Shown: positions 17,250 through 25,856, numbered from the stretch's first letter. The stretch is 64,000 bases of DNA from Chryseobacterium sp. FP211-J200 (GCF_001643375.1 NZ_LSHB01000054.1:1-64000); one strand, 5' to 3'. Notes: generated from the letters alone by a model not told the origin. Numbers and translations are program-made.

Positions 17250-17696
17250 CTACAAAACCTTCGCAACCTCCTCACAAAGCCAGTTCAGCAATTCCTCGTC
17301 TTCTTTGGTGAAAGGATCGATGGAATGGCTGTCGATATCGATCTGTCCGATGTTTTCGCCGTCTTTAAAGATCGGAACCACGATCTCTGCTTTTGTATCG
17401 ATGGAACAAGACAAATAATTATCCTGAGCGTGAACGTCAGGAACTACGAAAGTCTCCCCAGAAACCGCTACCTGGCCGCAGATCCCTTTTCCAAACGGAA
17501 TGATCACGTGATCGGTCACTGCACCAACGTATGGTCCAAGAGCCAACTCATCCTTATCGCCATTTTTGAAGTAAAATCCTGTCCAGTTGTAATAAGAGAT
17601 CTCCTTATCCAAAACCTGACAAACTTTCAGAAGTTTCACATTTGTCTCTTGTGGACTTTCCAAAATTACTGAAAGTCGTTTTTTTAGCTCTACCAT
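17250..17696 (-). CDS. GAF-domain protein, probable free methionine-(R)-sulfoxide reductase
   Basis: A single GAF domain of 148 residues, the size of fRMsr enzymes that reduce free methionine-R-sulfoxide. Seen: YNWTGFYF, GPYVGAVTDHVIIPFGKGICGQVA, a Cys in NYLSCSIDTKAEIVVPI, and GQIDIDSHSIDPFTKEDEELL. Two cysteines sit where family enzymes have catalytic or resolving residues (GICGQ and LSCS). It shares the strand with the following gene with almost no spacing (four bases), so the two are probably co-transcribed. Confidence 0.8.
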   Translation of the reverse strand: MVELKKRLSVILESPQETNVKLLKVCQVLDKEISYYNWTGFYFKNGDKDELALGPYVGAVTDHVIIPFGKGICGQVAVSGETFVVPDVHAQDNYLSCSIDTKAEIVVPIFKDGENIGQIDIDSHSIDPFTKEDEELLNWLCEEVAKVL

Positions 17697-17700
17697 TTTT

Positions 17701-19128
17701 TTATTTTAATCCTTCAAAAGTTAATTCTTTATATCCGAACATGCCTCGCTCTTTTATCATTTGTGCCACACTCTTCGGCAATTCCTCTTCCCAACCCAGA
17801 TCGTGGGCCATGATCTTTTTCAGGATCTCTCTGGAATAGATCTCCAGGAATTTCGGATTATATTTTTCGATGTCAACAATTCTCTTGTTGAGCTTGAAGT
17901 ATTTGTATAATTCTTTCAGATTATCGTGCACTTTCAAGTTCTCTGAGGTCAGCAATTCGCCATTCTCAGGGTCTTTGTAAGGATACAAGTAAACGCGCAT
18001 ATCCTTTTTGAAGAACTTACCAAAGGCTTCCAAAATTCCGCCCGGCAAATTCTTGTAATACTCCTCATCAAAAACGTCCAATAGGTTGTTAACTCCCATT
18101 GCAACACCGATATGTTGATTGGTAAATGATGAGAAATAATCCACCATCCTATAATATTCTGAGAAGTTGGAGATCATCACCGTGTAACCTAAAGTTCCAA
18201 GGATATCCACCCTGTCCAGGAAATCTCTTTCATCAATATCACCAGCCGCTCTTAGATTCGAAATTGTAATTTCAAATAAGATCTGCGTATTCTCACTGTC
18301 GCAGGCATTATCTTGGTTGAATAGGTCCAAACCGTGCTCGAACATATCAATATTGACGCGTGTTACAGGACGAAAACTTCCTCTTACTGCAAAAATATTT
18401 TTCTTGTAAAGGATATCCGCAGGCAGCATATTGCTTCCTTTGGAGTTGAAGATCACCGCGTCTGTCATTCCCAATTTCACCAACTGAAGACTCATCAGAC
18501 GGTTGTCCACATATTGGAAAGCCGGTCCGCTGAAGTCTATCATGTCGATCTCCAGACGATCAAGAGATAGATCATCATATAAAGATTCTACAAGAACTCT
18601 CGGATTATCGATATAGAAATAAGCGCCGTAGATCAAATTGACACCCAAACTTCCCAAAGTTTCCTGTTGCAAAGTCGGATTGGTCTCTTTGAATTTGACG
18701 TGGATCACGATCTCATTGTATTCCTCGCTTTCAGAATTTTGGTATCTGATACCTACCCAGCCGTGGCCTTTGGAGGTTTTATCGAAATTGATCGTCGTTA
18801 CCGTATTGGCGTAAGAAAAGAATTTTTTCCCTGGATTTTTCTCTCTCGGGATCCTTTCTTCGATGAGAGCCATTTCGTAGCGCAGCATTTTGCGGAGACG
18901 GTTTTGCGTAACGTATCGGTTTTTGTTTTCGGTGCCGTAGATGGCATCACTAAAGTCCTTATCATAAGCAGACATCGCTTTTGCAATTGTTTGAGAAGCA
19001 CCACCAGCTCGGAAAAAATGTCTCACTGTTTCTTGACCCGCTCCAATCTCGGCAAAAGTACCGTAGATGGATGAATCTAAATTGATGGCTAATGCTTTCT
19101 GCTTAGGGGTAAGTTTTGGCTTTATCAC
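17701..19128 (-). CDS. Conserved Bacteroidetes protein of unknown function (475 aa)
   Basis: A long soluble protein with a GTG start, no signal peptide and no membrane segment. The N-terminus reads YGTFAEIGAGQETVRHFFRA and contains an AYDKDFSDAIYG stretch; the middle has an alpha/beta pattern (VNLIYGAYFYIDNPRVLVES). I recognise it as widely conserved in Flavobacteria, where it is sometimes labelled a TonB-dependent receptor. That label does not fit, because there is neither a signal nor a beta-barrel pattern. No catalytic motif could be named. It lies upstream of the GAF gene in the same orientation. Confidence 0.65.
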   Translation of the reverse strand: MIKPKLTPKQKALAINLDSSIYGTFAEIGAGQETVRHFFRAGGASQTIAKAMSAYDKDFSDAIYGTENKNRYVTQNRLRKMLRYEMALIEERIPREKNPGKKFFSYANTVTTINFDKTSKGHGWVGIRYQNSESEEYNEIVIHVKFKETNPTLQQETLGSLGVNLIYGAYFYIDNPRVLVESLYDDLSLDRLEIDMIDFSGPAFQYVDNRLMSLQLVKLGMTDAVIFNSKGSNMLPADILYKKNIFAVRGSFRPVTRVNIDMFEHGLDLFNQDNACDSENTQILFEITISNLRAAGDIDERDFLDRVDILGTLGYTVMISNFSEYYRMVDYFSSFTNQHIGVAMGVNNLLDVFDEEYYKNLPGGILEAFGKFFKKDMRVYLYPYKDPENGELLTSENLKVHDNLKELYKYFKLNKRIVDIEKYNPKFLEIYSREILKKIMAHDLGWEEELPKSVAQMIKERGMFGYKELTFEGLK

Positions 19129-19179
19129 GAAGAATTAGATTTATTTTGTAAATTTACCAAAATAACAGCAAAAATAAAA

Positions 19180-19947
19180 ATGCTTTTAAAATTTTTAGGA
19201 ACCGGTACTTCGCAAGGCATTCCTGTTATCGGCAGCCATCATCCGGTCTGCCTTTCTACCAACCAAAAAGACAAACGTTTACGTACTTCTGCACTAATAA
19301 CTTCGGATTCTGGAAAGAAGATCTTAATTGACTGTGGCCCCGATTTTCGTCAACAAATGTTGATGAATCATGAGGAACAGATCGACGCAGTTCTCATCAC
19401 ACACGAACACAATGACCACATCATCGGTCTGGATGACCTTCGTCCGTTGATCTTTAAAAATAAATCCTCGATGCCGATCTACTGTAATTCGCGGGTTGCA
19501 GTTGAGATCAAAGAGAGATTCCCCTACGCCTTCTCGGAACAAAAATATCCTGGTGCGCCCAGTTTCGACCTTCATGAGATCGAAGATGATTTCAAATTGT
19601 TTGATGAAGTAGAAGTTCAGCCGATCGATATCATTCATTCGGAGATCAATATTTTAGGTTTTAAATTTAAAGATCTGGTTTACATTACCGATGCCAGTAA
19701 AATTGATGACAAGGAAAAGGAGAAGTTGAAGAACCTGGATCTTCTCATCATCAATTGTCTTCGAAAGAGCGAACCTCATCATTCCCATTTCATTTTGCCC
19801 CAAGTTTTGGCGTTGGTAGATGAACTTAAACCTAAAAAAACCTACCTCATTCACATCAGTCATCAATTGGGATTCCATGATGAAGTGGAAAATGAGCTTC
19901 CTGACAACGTTCATTTGGCTTATGACGGTCTGGAAATCGAATTTTAA
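19180..19947 (+). CDS. Metallo-beta-lactamase fold hydrolase, PhnP/RNase Z-like
   Basis: A 255-residue metal-dependent phosphodiesterase-like enzyme. It starts with LKFLGTGTSQGIPVIG and carries the metal-binding motif THEHNDHIIGLDDLRPL near residue 87, followed by YITDAS and a late LIHISHQLGFHDE. This arrangement matches PhnP and related cyclic phosphodiesterases rather than lactamases. The native substrate is not evident, as no phn genes are nearby. Its stop codon overlaps by four bases the end of the converging recombinase frame, which entered the chromosome with the ICE. Confidence 0.85.
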   Translation: MLLKFLGTGTSQGIPVIGSHHPVCLSTNQKDKRLRTSALITSDSGKKILIDCGPDFRQQMLMNHEEQIDAVLITHEHNDHIIGLDDLRPLIFKNKSSMPIYCNSRVAVEIKERFPYAFSEQKYPGAPSFDLHEIEDDFKLFDEVEVQPIDIIHSEINILGFKFKDLVYITDASKIDDKEKEKLKNLDLLIINCLRKSEPHHSHFILPQVLALVDELKPKKTYLIHISHQLGFHDEVENELPDNVHLAYDGLEIEF

Positions 19948-21671
19948 TAAAAATATATTTTTGATTTACAGTTCGTTAAAAAATAAAAGTAAAAATTATC
20001 TAAAATCATTTTTATCGGGTCAAAAATATTTCTATATTTGCACACCAATTTAAAACAAACATCAGCCCAGTTGGCGGAATTGGTAGACGCGCTAGACTCA
20101 AACTCTAGTATCGAAAGATGTGCCGGTTCGATTCCGGCACTGGGTACAAGACCGGAAAGAGGTGATAATTCACTATTTTTCCGGTTTTTTTTAGCTCGTA
20201 AATCATTGTTAATCTGATAGATATAGGACAGCAAAACGTTGGGTCTAATAGTTCGATAATGATTTTCAAAAAATTCCAATTTTTCAGGGAATATCGAACT
20301 AATTATTTGACGTTTTAATGTGATATCCCCACTACTAAAGACTTTAGCAAGATCTACAACGTTCGATAATGCATGGTCAAGTAGTTTCGGAAAATCTATT
20401 TTGTTTTTATCTTTTACTTTGGTCAGGTTGCTTTCTAACTTTTCAATTTTGTCCTTGCAATCAGTCTTAATTTCCAAGTATTCCTCATTATCAATGACAT
20501 CTTCCAACAGTTTGTTTCTTGCCGACTTTAACCTGTTATTCAATCCATCTATTTCCATTAATATCTTTTTTCTTTGATGTTGAGGATTATCGATAAACTT
20601 CTCAAAATTTTGTTTCAAGACCTTTCTCAAATATTTTTTAATGGACTCCCTCATCTCTAATGCTTGCAGTAATTCCAGGAATTTATTGTTGATGATTTCT
20701 GCTCTATAACGATATCCGCATGGTGACTGACAGTGATAGTAATAATATTTCTTGGAGTGTCCTGTAGATGCACTGCCTGTAATTAAATGTCCACATTCCG
20801 GGCATAGAAGGAATCCTCTCAGTGGAAGATTATCGTCAGACAGTACTTTAACATTGGGTCTGGCAAGATTTGCATTGCCATTCATTATATTCTGCACTTT
20901 TTCGAATAACTCCTCACTGATCAAAGGTTCATGGATACTTGGAACATAATGGGCCTCTTCGTCATTGTATTGTTCTACATAAATTTTTCCGCAATATGCA
21001 GTATTCCTCAAGCCAGCAAGAAAAGAACTAACTTTTACAGTTTTCCCTTCCCTCCTATTCATCATATCCATAATCTGGCTGGCAGAATAAACACCTTTCG
21101 CCATTTCATTAAATGCCCATTTCATATTGGAAGCTTCCGGTTCTTTTTGAGTGACATACTTCTTCCCGTTTTCCGTGATCTTATTCACATATCCATAGGG
21201 CGCCCTTCCCATTAATCTTCCTTCTTTTCTGGCACGACGCATTCCATAGTAGGTATTCAAGGCACGCCTGTCATTTTCAACTTCCGGTGCTGCAAGATAG
21301 ATAGCCAGCATCATCTTGTTCTCGGGAATTGAAAGATCTAAAGGTTGTTCAATGGCTTGCGGATCAACATTGAGCTTTTTCAGGATATTGATCATTTGAT
21401 AGGCATCACCAGCGTTTCTGCTAAAACGGTCCCATTTGGTAAACAACAATAAATTGGTTTTGGAGCTCTTTTTCTTAAGAGTATCAAGCAGCTTAAGCCA
21501 TTCAGGCCTGTTAAAGGTTTTGGCGGAATAATCTTCATAAATGACCTGTCCCACTACGATACTATTATTCTCACAGTATCGCCTCAGTCTTTCTTCCTGG
21601 TCTCTTTGGGAATAACCTTTATCTGCCTGCTCATCGGTTGACACACGAATATATAAATCGGCTTTTTTCAT
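19944..21671 (-). CDS. Large serine recombinase (ICE integrase/excisionase)
   Basis: Catalyses site-specific integration and excision of the element. Seen: an N-terminal resolvase domain with the catalytic Ser11 in YIRVSTDEQ, the arginine motif DRFSRN (81-86), a recombinase domain around 155-265 (GRAPYGYVNK), a zinc ribbon with Cys290, 293, 314 and 318, and a Lys/Glu-rich coiled coil around 350-420. Up to about residue 508 the protein is element-encoded. Residues 509-536 are the antisense of tRNA-Leu (VPSAGIEPAHLSILEFE...), and the last 40 come from chromosomal flank. The frame's stop overlaps the stop of the converging hydrolase gene. In the excised circle the C-terminus must differ. Confidence 0.92.
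   Translation of the reverse strand: MKKADLYIRVSTDEQADKGYSQRDQEERLRRYCENNSIVVGQVIYEDYSAKTFNRPEWLKLLDTLKKKSSKTNLLLFTKWDRFSRNAGDAYQMINILKKLNVDPQAIEQPLDLSIPENKMMLAIYLAAPEVENDRRALNTYYGMRRARKEGRLMGRAPYGYVNKITENGKKYVTQKEPEASNMKWAFNEMAKGVYSASQIMDMMNRREGKTVKVSSFLAGLRNTAYCGKIYVEQYNDEEAHYVPSIHEPLISEELFEKVQNIMNGNANLARPNVKVLSDDNLPLRGFLLCPECGHLITGSASTGHSKKYYYYHCQSPCGYRYRAEIINNKFLELLQALEMRESIKKYLRKVLKQNFEKFIDNPQHQRKKILMEIDGLNNRLKSARNKLLEDVIDNEEYLEIKTDCKDKIEKLESNLTKVKDKNKIDFPKLLDHALSNVVDLAKVFSSGDITLKRQIISSIFPEKLEFFENHYRTIRPNVLLSYIYQINNDLRAKKNRKNSELSPLSGLVPSAGIEPAHLSILEFESSASTNSANWADVCFKLVCKYRNIFDPIKMILDNFYFYFLTNCKSKIYFY
20033..20040 (+). promoter_or_regulatory. -7 box of the tRNA-Leu promoter
   Basis: TATATTTG matches TANNTTTG and lies 24 bases before the tRNA, placing the start about 18 bases upstream of the mature end. 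The -33 element is a poor T-rich match near 20008-20013. Confidence 0.5.
20065..20146 (+). tRNA. tRNA-Leu (anticodon CAA), integration target of the ICE
   Basis: A class II tRNA of 82 bases. The acceptor arms GCCCAGT and ACTGGGT pair, the D-arm has GGCGGAATTGGTAGACGC, the anticodon stem-loop is CTAGA-CTCAAAC-TCTAG (anticodon CAA), a short variable arm follows, and the T-arm is GCCGGTTCGATTCCGGC. The discriminator base is A and CCA is not encoded. The gene remains intact because the ICE joins at its 3' end. Confidence 0.95.
20121..20150. other. Probable left attachment junction (attL) of the ICE at the tRNA-Leu 3' end
   Basis: Chromosomal genes end and element genes begin across the T-arm and acceptor end of tRNA-Leu. 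The recombinase gene at the element end reads towards this point and through it, the usual position of an integrase beside its own att site. The exact crossover cannot be set because the matching right junction is not in the window. Confidence 0.5.
20151..20192 (+). terminator. Terminator immediately after tRNA-Leu
   Basis: ACCGGAAA pairs with TTTCCGGT, followed by eight T residues. It sits four bases beyond the tRNA and, read in reverse, lies inside the C-terminal codons of the recombinase. Confidence 0.75.
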
Positions 21672-21689
21672 TTCTACAATCTTAAAATA

Positions 21690-21851
21690 TTATTCATCTA
21701 AAAACTCCCTTATTGTGACTGTCAATAGCATTTTTAGAAATTCTACAATTTGTTCAGCTTCCTCAATAGTTAACTCAATTTCCTCCTCTTCTTTGAGAAT
21801 TTTGATAATCTCTTCAGTGCTTATATTTTTAATTTCAATGTTCTTTTCCAT
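21690..21851 (-). CDS. Small acidic protein upstream of the recombinase
   Basis: A 53-residue Glu/Ile-rich protein (starts MEKNIEIKNISTEEIIKILK) predicted as two amphipathic helices. It sits 18 bases before the recombinase start on the same strand, so it is probably translated from the same message. I recognise similar tiny proteins beside serine recombinases in Bacteroidetes elements. A role as recombination directionality factor or accessory is only a guess, and it has no basic DNA-binding surface. Confidence 0.6.
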   Translation of the reverse strand: MEKNIEIKNISTEEIIKILKEEEEIELTIEEAEQIVEFLKMLLTVTIREFLDE

Positions 21852-21939
21852 AACCGAAATCTTTTAAATAAAAATATTCGGCTAATCCAACAACTATTAA
21901 TTAATGTATTTAATTGATACACTTGGCTTAGATGTGCTT

Positions 21940-22830
21940 TTACTCTTGAATTTCAAAATATTTCAGAATGGCATTGTAGTTATCTTGGGCAGTTAGGCAG
22001 GTATCAAGAAGATAACCTCTAATATTTTCCCATTCCTGTAATCCTCTGTAATAAAATAGCTTTAGCTCTTCATCAATAATAAATGGAATAACGTTGTTAG
22101 CTAAGCATTCTTTAAACATAATCAATCTGCCAACACGACCATTTCCGTCTTGAAAAGGGTGAATAATTTCGAACTGATAGTGAAAGGCAATAATGTCCTC
22201 AATGGTTTTATTTTGAATATCGTTGTATTCAGATAAAATCTCTTTCATTCTAGTTGCTACTTTGCCCGGTGCTGTAGTTTCATTACCTCCAACTTCATTC
22301 GGCAATTTCTTGTATTCCCCAACATTAAACCAGTCTTTAGCACTATCAGATGTTCCGGACTTTAGTAAGAAATGAAGCTCTTTTATTAATGATTCAGTTA
22401 ATTTTGATTTAGCCTTATCAATTATGAGATCAATAGCTCTAAAGTGATTTGTAGTTTCTATGATGTCATCTACATTGATACTTTCCTTCGAAACCCCGAC
22501 CGTATTTGTTTCAAAAATATATCTTGTCTGATCTAATGTTAGCCTACTTCCTTCTATTCTATTTGAGTTGTACGTCAGATCGATCTGGGTTCTGTGATAA
22601 ATGCCGCCCTTGAGCTTCATTTCTTTCTCTTCCTTCAGTTTGTTCAGCAAAGGATTTTTACTAAACTTCTTTTTACTTTCTTTTGAAGGAGGAAGCGCAT
22701 CCTCTGGAATATTATAGGTTTTACCAGTTAAGAACGAACCGTTAATCCTGCCATGCGCACAGTAATTCCTGACAGTTCTTTCAGGTATGTTCCATTTTTT
22801 GGAAAATTCTGCTACTGATATATATTTCAT
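21940..22830 (-). CDS. Fic-domain protein with N-terminal HTH and inhibitory motif
   Basis: A 296-residue protein of the Fic/DOC family, which usually transfers AMP to target proteins. The active-site motif HPFQDGNGRVGRL is complete. Upstream, SNRIEG matches the inhibitory motif (S/T)xxxE(G/N) that blocks ATP binding in class II Fic proteins. The first 50 residues resemble a MerR-like winged helix (FSKKWNIPERTVRNYCAHGR), so it may also bind DNA. Encoded near the ICE left end, it may act as a regulator or a self-inhibited toxin. Its target is unknown. Confidence 0.88.
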   Translation of the reverse strand: MKYISVAEFSKKWNIPERTVRNYCAHGRINGSFLTGKTYNIPEDALPPSKESKKKFSKNPLLNKLKEEKEMKLKGGIYHRTQIDLTYNSNRIEGSRLTLDQTRYIFETNTVGVSKESINVDDIIETTNHFRAIDLIIDKAKSKLTESLIKELHFLLKSGTSDSAKDWFNVGEYKKLPNEVGGNETTAPGKVATRMKEILSEYNDIQNKTIEDIIAFHYQFEIIHPFQDGNGRVGRLIMFKECLANNVIPFIIDEELKLFYYRGLQEWENIRGYLLDTCLTAQDNYNAILKYFEIQE

Positions 22831-23512
22831 AAGATTCTAGATAGCCTTCATCGGCAAAAATTACATTATTTATATGTGCAAATATATCATTTATTTGCCG
22901 TTAAAGGTAAATAAAAATAAAATCTGTTTTCGACAAGTTTAACAATTTATGCCAGCTTTCATTGTTATCCCTCTATTTACTTCATTTAAATTTAATAAAC
23001 ATTGACGATGCCAATAAATAATTATGGAACGGGATTTCATAATATGTTTTCACAGTAGAAATACGAGACAGCGTTTCGTATTTTCTGAAAGTTTGTTACC
23101 TCTTGAGAAATTGTTCTTTAGAGCATTAAACAAATTATCCTTATTCACTGTAGATTAGAACGTATCCTCATTTCGAATTCTTTGATCAGTTGTTTACTGA
23201 TATGATTTTATTTCGATTTTACAGTCATAAAAATTTCTCATAATAAACCGGTAAAAAGGCAGCTAAGGTATATCGTTCATCTATTCTTCTGCCAGCCAAA
23301 AGACTACGGCATAAACGGTTTCCTCCCTGAAGGTACCCTCCAATTATTCCGTTTCCTTTTGGCTTTCCCCTTTGCCCGCTAAAATTATCTGCTTTCTTTT
23401 TTCCGGTTTTTCTTTTGAAAAATATTCAGCGAAGCCCAAAGGGCTTTCAGAGAAAGGACGGAGAAGAGATTGAGAACAGATCAAAATGTACAATCTTTAA
23501 AAACCTACGGTT
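22831..23512. other. Gene-free 680-base interval upstream of ssb
   Basis: No convincing reading frame on either strand. It contains a 9-base inverted repeat (AGCCAAAAG at 23294-23302 and CTTTTGGCT at 23356-23364) around a pyrimidine-rich stretch, and an AT-rich left part. It probably holds divergent promoters for the Fic gene and the ssb operon. A replication or transfer site is possible, but nothing specific supports it. Confidence 0.4.
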
Positions 23513-23923
23513 ATGAACATTATCGGAAGACTGACAAGGGATGCGGAAGTGCGCAACTTGCCAAATGAAAAAAAGGTAGTTAATTTTTCAATTGCTACGA
23601 ATGACAATTATCGCAACAAGCAAGGCGAACGGATCGAACAGACCACGTATTTTGAATGCGCCTATTGGATCTCTCCGAAAGTTGCGGACTTTTTAACAAA
23701 AGGCACTTTGGTGGAATTAAGCGGTAGAGCATACACCTCTGCTTGGTTAGGCAAGGACGGAGAGCCTCATGCAGGTTTGAATTTCCACACCTCACAGATC
23801 AAAGTTCACAGCAGTAATAAGCGAACTGAAAACAAGTCTGCTACGTCGAATAAAACAGCTGAGAAGGAAATTTCTAATTCTAATTCTAGTTCCAGCGACA
23901 AGGATGATGACCTCCCATTTTAA
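23513..23923 (+). CDS. ssb: Single-stranded DNA-binding protein
   Basis: A 136-residue SSB. The N-terminal OB fold is recognisable (MNIIGRLTRDAEVRN, then VVNFSIATNDNY, TYFECAYWIS and LVELSGRAYTSAWLGKDG). It is followed by a Ser/Asn/Lys-rich linker and the acidic tip DKDDDLPF that recruits DNA repair and replication partners. As an ICE-borne copy it probably protects transferred single strands after conjugation. It leads a same-strand group with the DUF932 and RadC genes, typical early-transfer functions. Confidence 0.93.
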   Translation: MNIIGRLTRDAEVRNLPNEKKVVNFSIATNDNYRNKQGERIEQTTYFECAYWISPKVADFLTKGTLVELSGRAYTSAWLGKDGEPHAGLNFHTSQIKVHSSNKRTENKSATSNKTAEKEISNSNSSSSDKDDDLPF

Positions 23924-23965
23924 AACAACCAAACAAAATTCTCTAACAATCAAAATACCAACATC

Positions 23966-25039
23966 ATGGCACACAATTTAAATTTCAACAACAGAACAGG
24001 AAAATATTCATTTTTCAGCGTAAAGGAAAAAGCATGGCACAACTTGGGGCAGGTCGTAAAGGACTACCCGACCAGTGAAGAAGCCATTAAATTTGCAGGA
24101 CTTGACTACGAGGTTGAAAAGTCTCCCCTGTTTACTAAAGGTGCCGGCATTATCGAAAATACCAACGGCATAGAAATGATCGATTCAGAATTGGAAGTTT
24201 CAAACTATTTCGCTAATATTCGCACCGATAACAATACTGTGTTAGGCGTGGTTGGAAAAGATTACCATATCGTACAAAACCGTGAAGCCTTTTCGTTTTT
24301 TGATGCTATTGTAGGCGGTGGTGATGGAATCTTATACGAGACCGCTGGAGCTTTGGGAAATGGTGAACGCATATTTATCACAGCTAAATTACCCGATTAT
24401 ATTAGAGTTGGAAACGGTGACGATATTACGGAAAAATATATTTTTCTTACCACCTCCCACGACGGAAGCGGAAGCATCACCGCCGCGTTTACCCCTGTGC
24501 GAATTGTCTGTCAGAACACTTTAAATGCTTCCCTAAAAAATATGAGCAATGTGGTGCGGATCAGACATACCGCAGGCGCAAAACAGCGTTTGGAAGATGC
24601 TCACAAAGTGATGGGTTTAGCGAATAAATTGAGTACTGAATTGGAAAGTACTTTTAATCATTGGGCAAAAATCACCGTCGGGGATGATGAAATAAAAAAA
24701 TTAATTCAGTTGGCACTGTGTCCTAATAAAGAAACCTTGAACCATTTACAAAAAGGAAATTTTGATGATCTGTCAACCGTATTTAAAAATACCGTTGATG
24801 ATGCATTCGCCTATGCGATGATCAGCGAAAGCCAACAGACCGAAACCACTAAAGGAACTTTGTTTGGTGCTTACAATGCTGTTACAGGTTACTTTCAGAA
24901 TGTCCGAAATTACAAGGATAATGAAGCCAAACTTCAGTCCATAGTCTTGGGAGGAACCGCACAGTTAAAGTCTCAAAAGGCTTTTGATCTTTGCGACAAG
25001 TTTGCCCGATCTGGCGCAGAAACTTTAATTATGAATTAA
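23966..25039 (+). CDS. DUF932 phage/plasmid-like protein
   Basis: A 357-residue protein of the DUF932 family (phage/plasmid-like TIGR03299 type), found on many mobile elements, with unknown biochemical role. Typical features are AHNLNFNNRTGKYSFFSVKE at the start, WHNLGQVV near residue 25, YHIVQNREAFSFFDAIVG and PVRIVCQNTLNASL in the central part. There is no membrane segment or signal. It lies 42 bases after ssb and 61 before radC on the same strand, so it is probably expressed early after transfer. Confidence 0.85.
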   Translation: MAHNLNFNNRTGKYSFFSVKEKAWHNLGQVVKDYPTSEEAIKFAGLDYEVEKSPLFTKGAGIIENTNGIEMIDSELEVSNYFANIRTDNNTVLGVVGKDYHIVQNREAFSFFDAIVGGGDGILYETAGALGNGERIFITAKLPDYIRVGNGDDITEKYIFLTTSHDGSGSITAAFTPVRIVCQNTLNASLKNMSNVVRIRHTAGAKQRLEDAHKVMGLANKLSTELESTFNHWAKITVGDDEIKKLIQLALCPNKETLNHLQKGNFDDLSTVFKNTVDDAFAYAMISESQQTETTKGTLFGAYNAVTGYFQNVRNYKDNEAKLQSIVLGGTAQLKSQKAFDLCDKFARSGAETLIMN

Positions 25040-25100
25040 CTATCAGTTTTAAAATTTAAGTACGGGAAATTCAAGTCTCTGCCGTACAAGAGCAACTCCT

Positions 25101-25544
25101 ATGAAATTTAATATTGTCAACGAGATAAAATTAAGCTATTCCAGAAAAGGAAATTCTGAGAGATTGGTCGGTAGTTCACGGGATGCCGTAGATGTATTCC
25201 GTCAGCACTTTGACCGTGATGAAATGGATTATAGAGAATCTTTTTTTGCCCTGTATCTCAATCAGGCTCATAAGGTTTTAGGGATCAGGAAAATTTCTGA
25301 ATCGGGAATTTCTTCTACGGTGGTCGATGTCCGTATCATTATGCAGGCGGCACTGCTTTGCAACGCTTCAGCTGTGATATTGGCTCACAATCATCCTTCC
25401 GGAAATTTGAAACCTTCTGCCGAGGATTTGAAAATTACTCAAAGCATTAAAAGTGCATCCGAATTCCTTAACATTAAATTACTGGATCATTGCATCCTGA
25501 CGTCAACCGGTCATTTATCGTTTGCCGACCAGGGTCATTTATAA
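25101..25544 (+). CDS. RadC-like JAB/MPN-domain protein
   Basis: A 147-residue metalloprotease-fold protein of the RadC family that lacks the N-terminal helix-hairpin-helix part of chromosomal RadC. The JAMM motif is complete: HNHPSGNLKPSAEDLKIT gives HxHPSG followed by the Asp, with the upstream Glu in the FFALYLNQ region less certain. Such short forms are common on ICEs and plasmids. The role is unknown, possibly anti-restriction or DNA processing. A strong terminator follows, ending the ssb operon. Confidence 0.88.
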   Translation: MKFNIVNEIKLSYSRKGNSERLVGSSRDAVDVFRQHFDRDEMDYRESFFALYLNQAHKVLGIRKISESGISSTVVDVRIIMQAALLCNASAVILAHNHPSGNLKPSAEDLKITQSIKSASEFLNIKLLDHCILTSTGHLSFADQGHL

Positions 25545-25562
25545 ATAGTTTTTGTAATTAAT

Positions 25563-25598
25563 AAAATACACGGCAATATTAAAATTGTCGTGTATTTT
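25563..25598 (+). terminator. Terminator of the ssb-DUF932-radC operon
   Basis: Arms AAAATACACG and CGTGTATTTT, extended by GCAAT/ATTGT, directly after radC. Confidence 0.8.
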
Positions 25599-25608
25599 CA
25601 AATTCGGG

Positions 25609-25649
25609 CGAAAAGACAATTCCTTCCAAAGGTCGGAAACGTCTTTTCG
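25609..25649. repeat. Hairpin between radC and traQ
   Basis: CGAAAAGAC at 25609-25617 pairs with GTCTTTTCG at 25641-25649, with a smaller TTCC/GGAA pairing inside. The function is unknown; it lies in the 312-base convergent spacer, which otherwise holds only the two terminators. Confidence 0.55.
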
Positions 25650-25805
25650 CAGATAGATATGATACAACTACTATGACCTGCCACACATTGCCGTCCAATT
25701 TCATAAAAGTTGTGAGGTTTGTGAATGAATTTTTAATTCATTGATGATGATCTTCAACATATCTTCCATTGCCGATATTGACCTGATTTTGCGTTGACCG
25801 TCCTA

Positions 25806-25838
25806 ATAAAAAACGGCTTGGTTTAAAACCAAGCCGTC
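25806..25838 (-). terminator. Terminator of the tra operon after traQ
   Basis: CGGCTTGGTTT pairs with AAACCAAGCCG. The plus-strand A-run at 25808-25813 provides the U-tract of minus-strand transcripts. Confidence 0.8.
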
Positions 25839-25856
25839 ATAAGTCACTTAAAAATT

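Noticed and set aside
17701-19128. TonB-dependent receptor label for the 475-residue protein
   Set aside because: There is no signal peptide, plug domain or beta-barrel pattern, and the length is too short.
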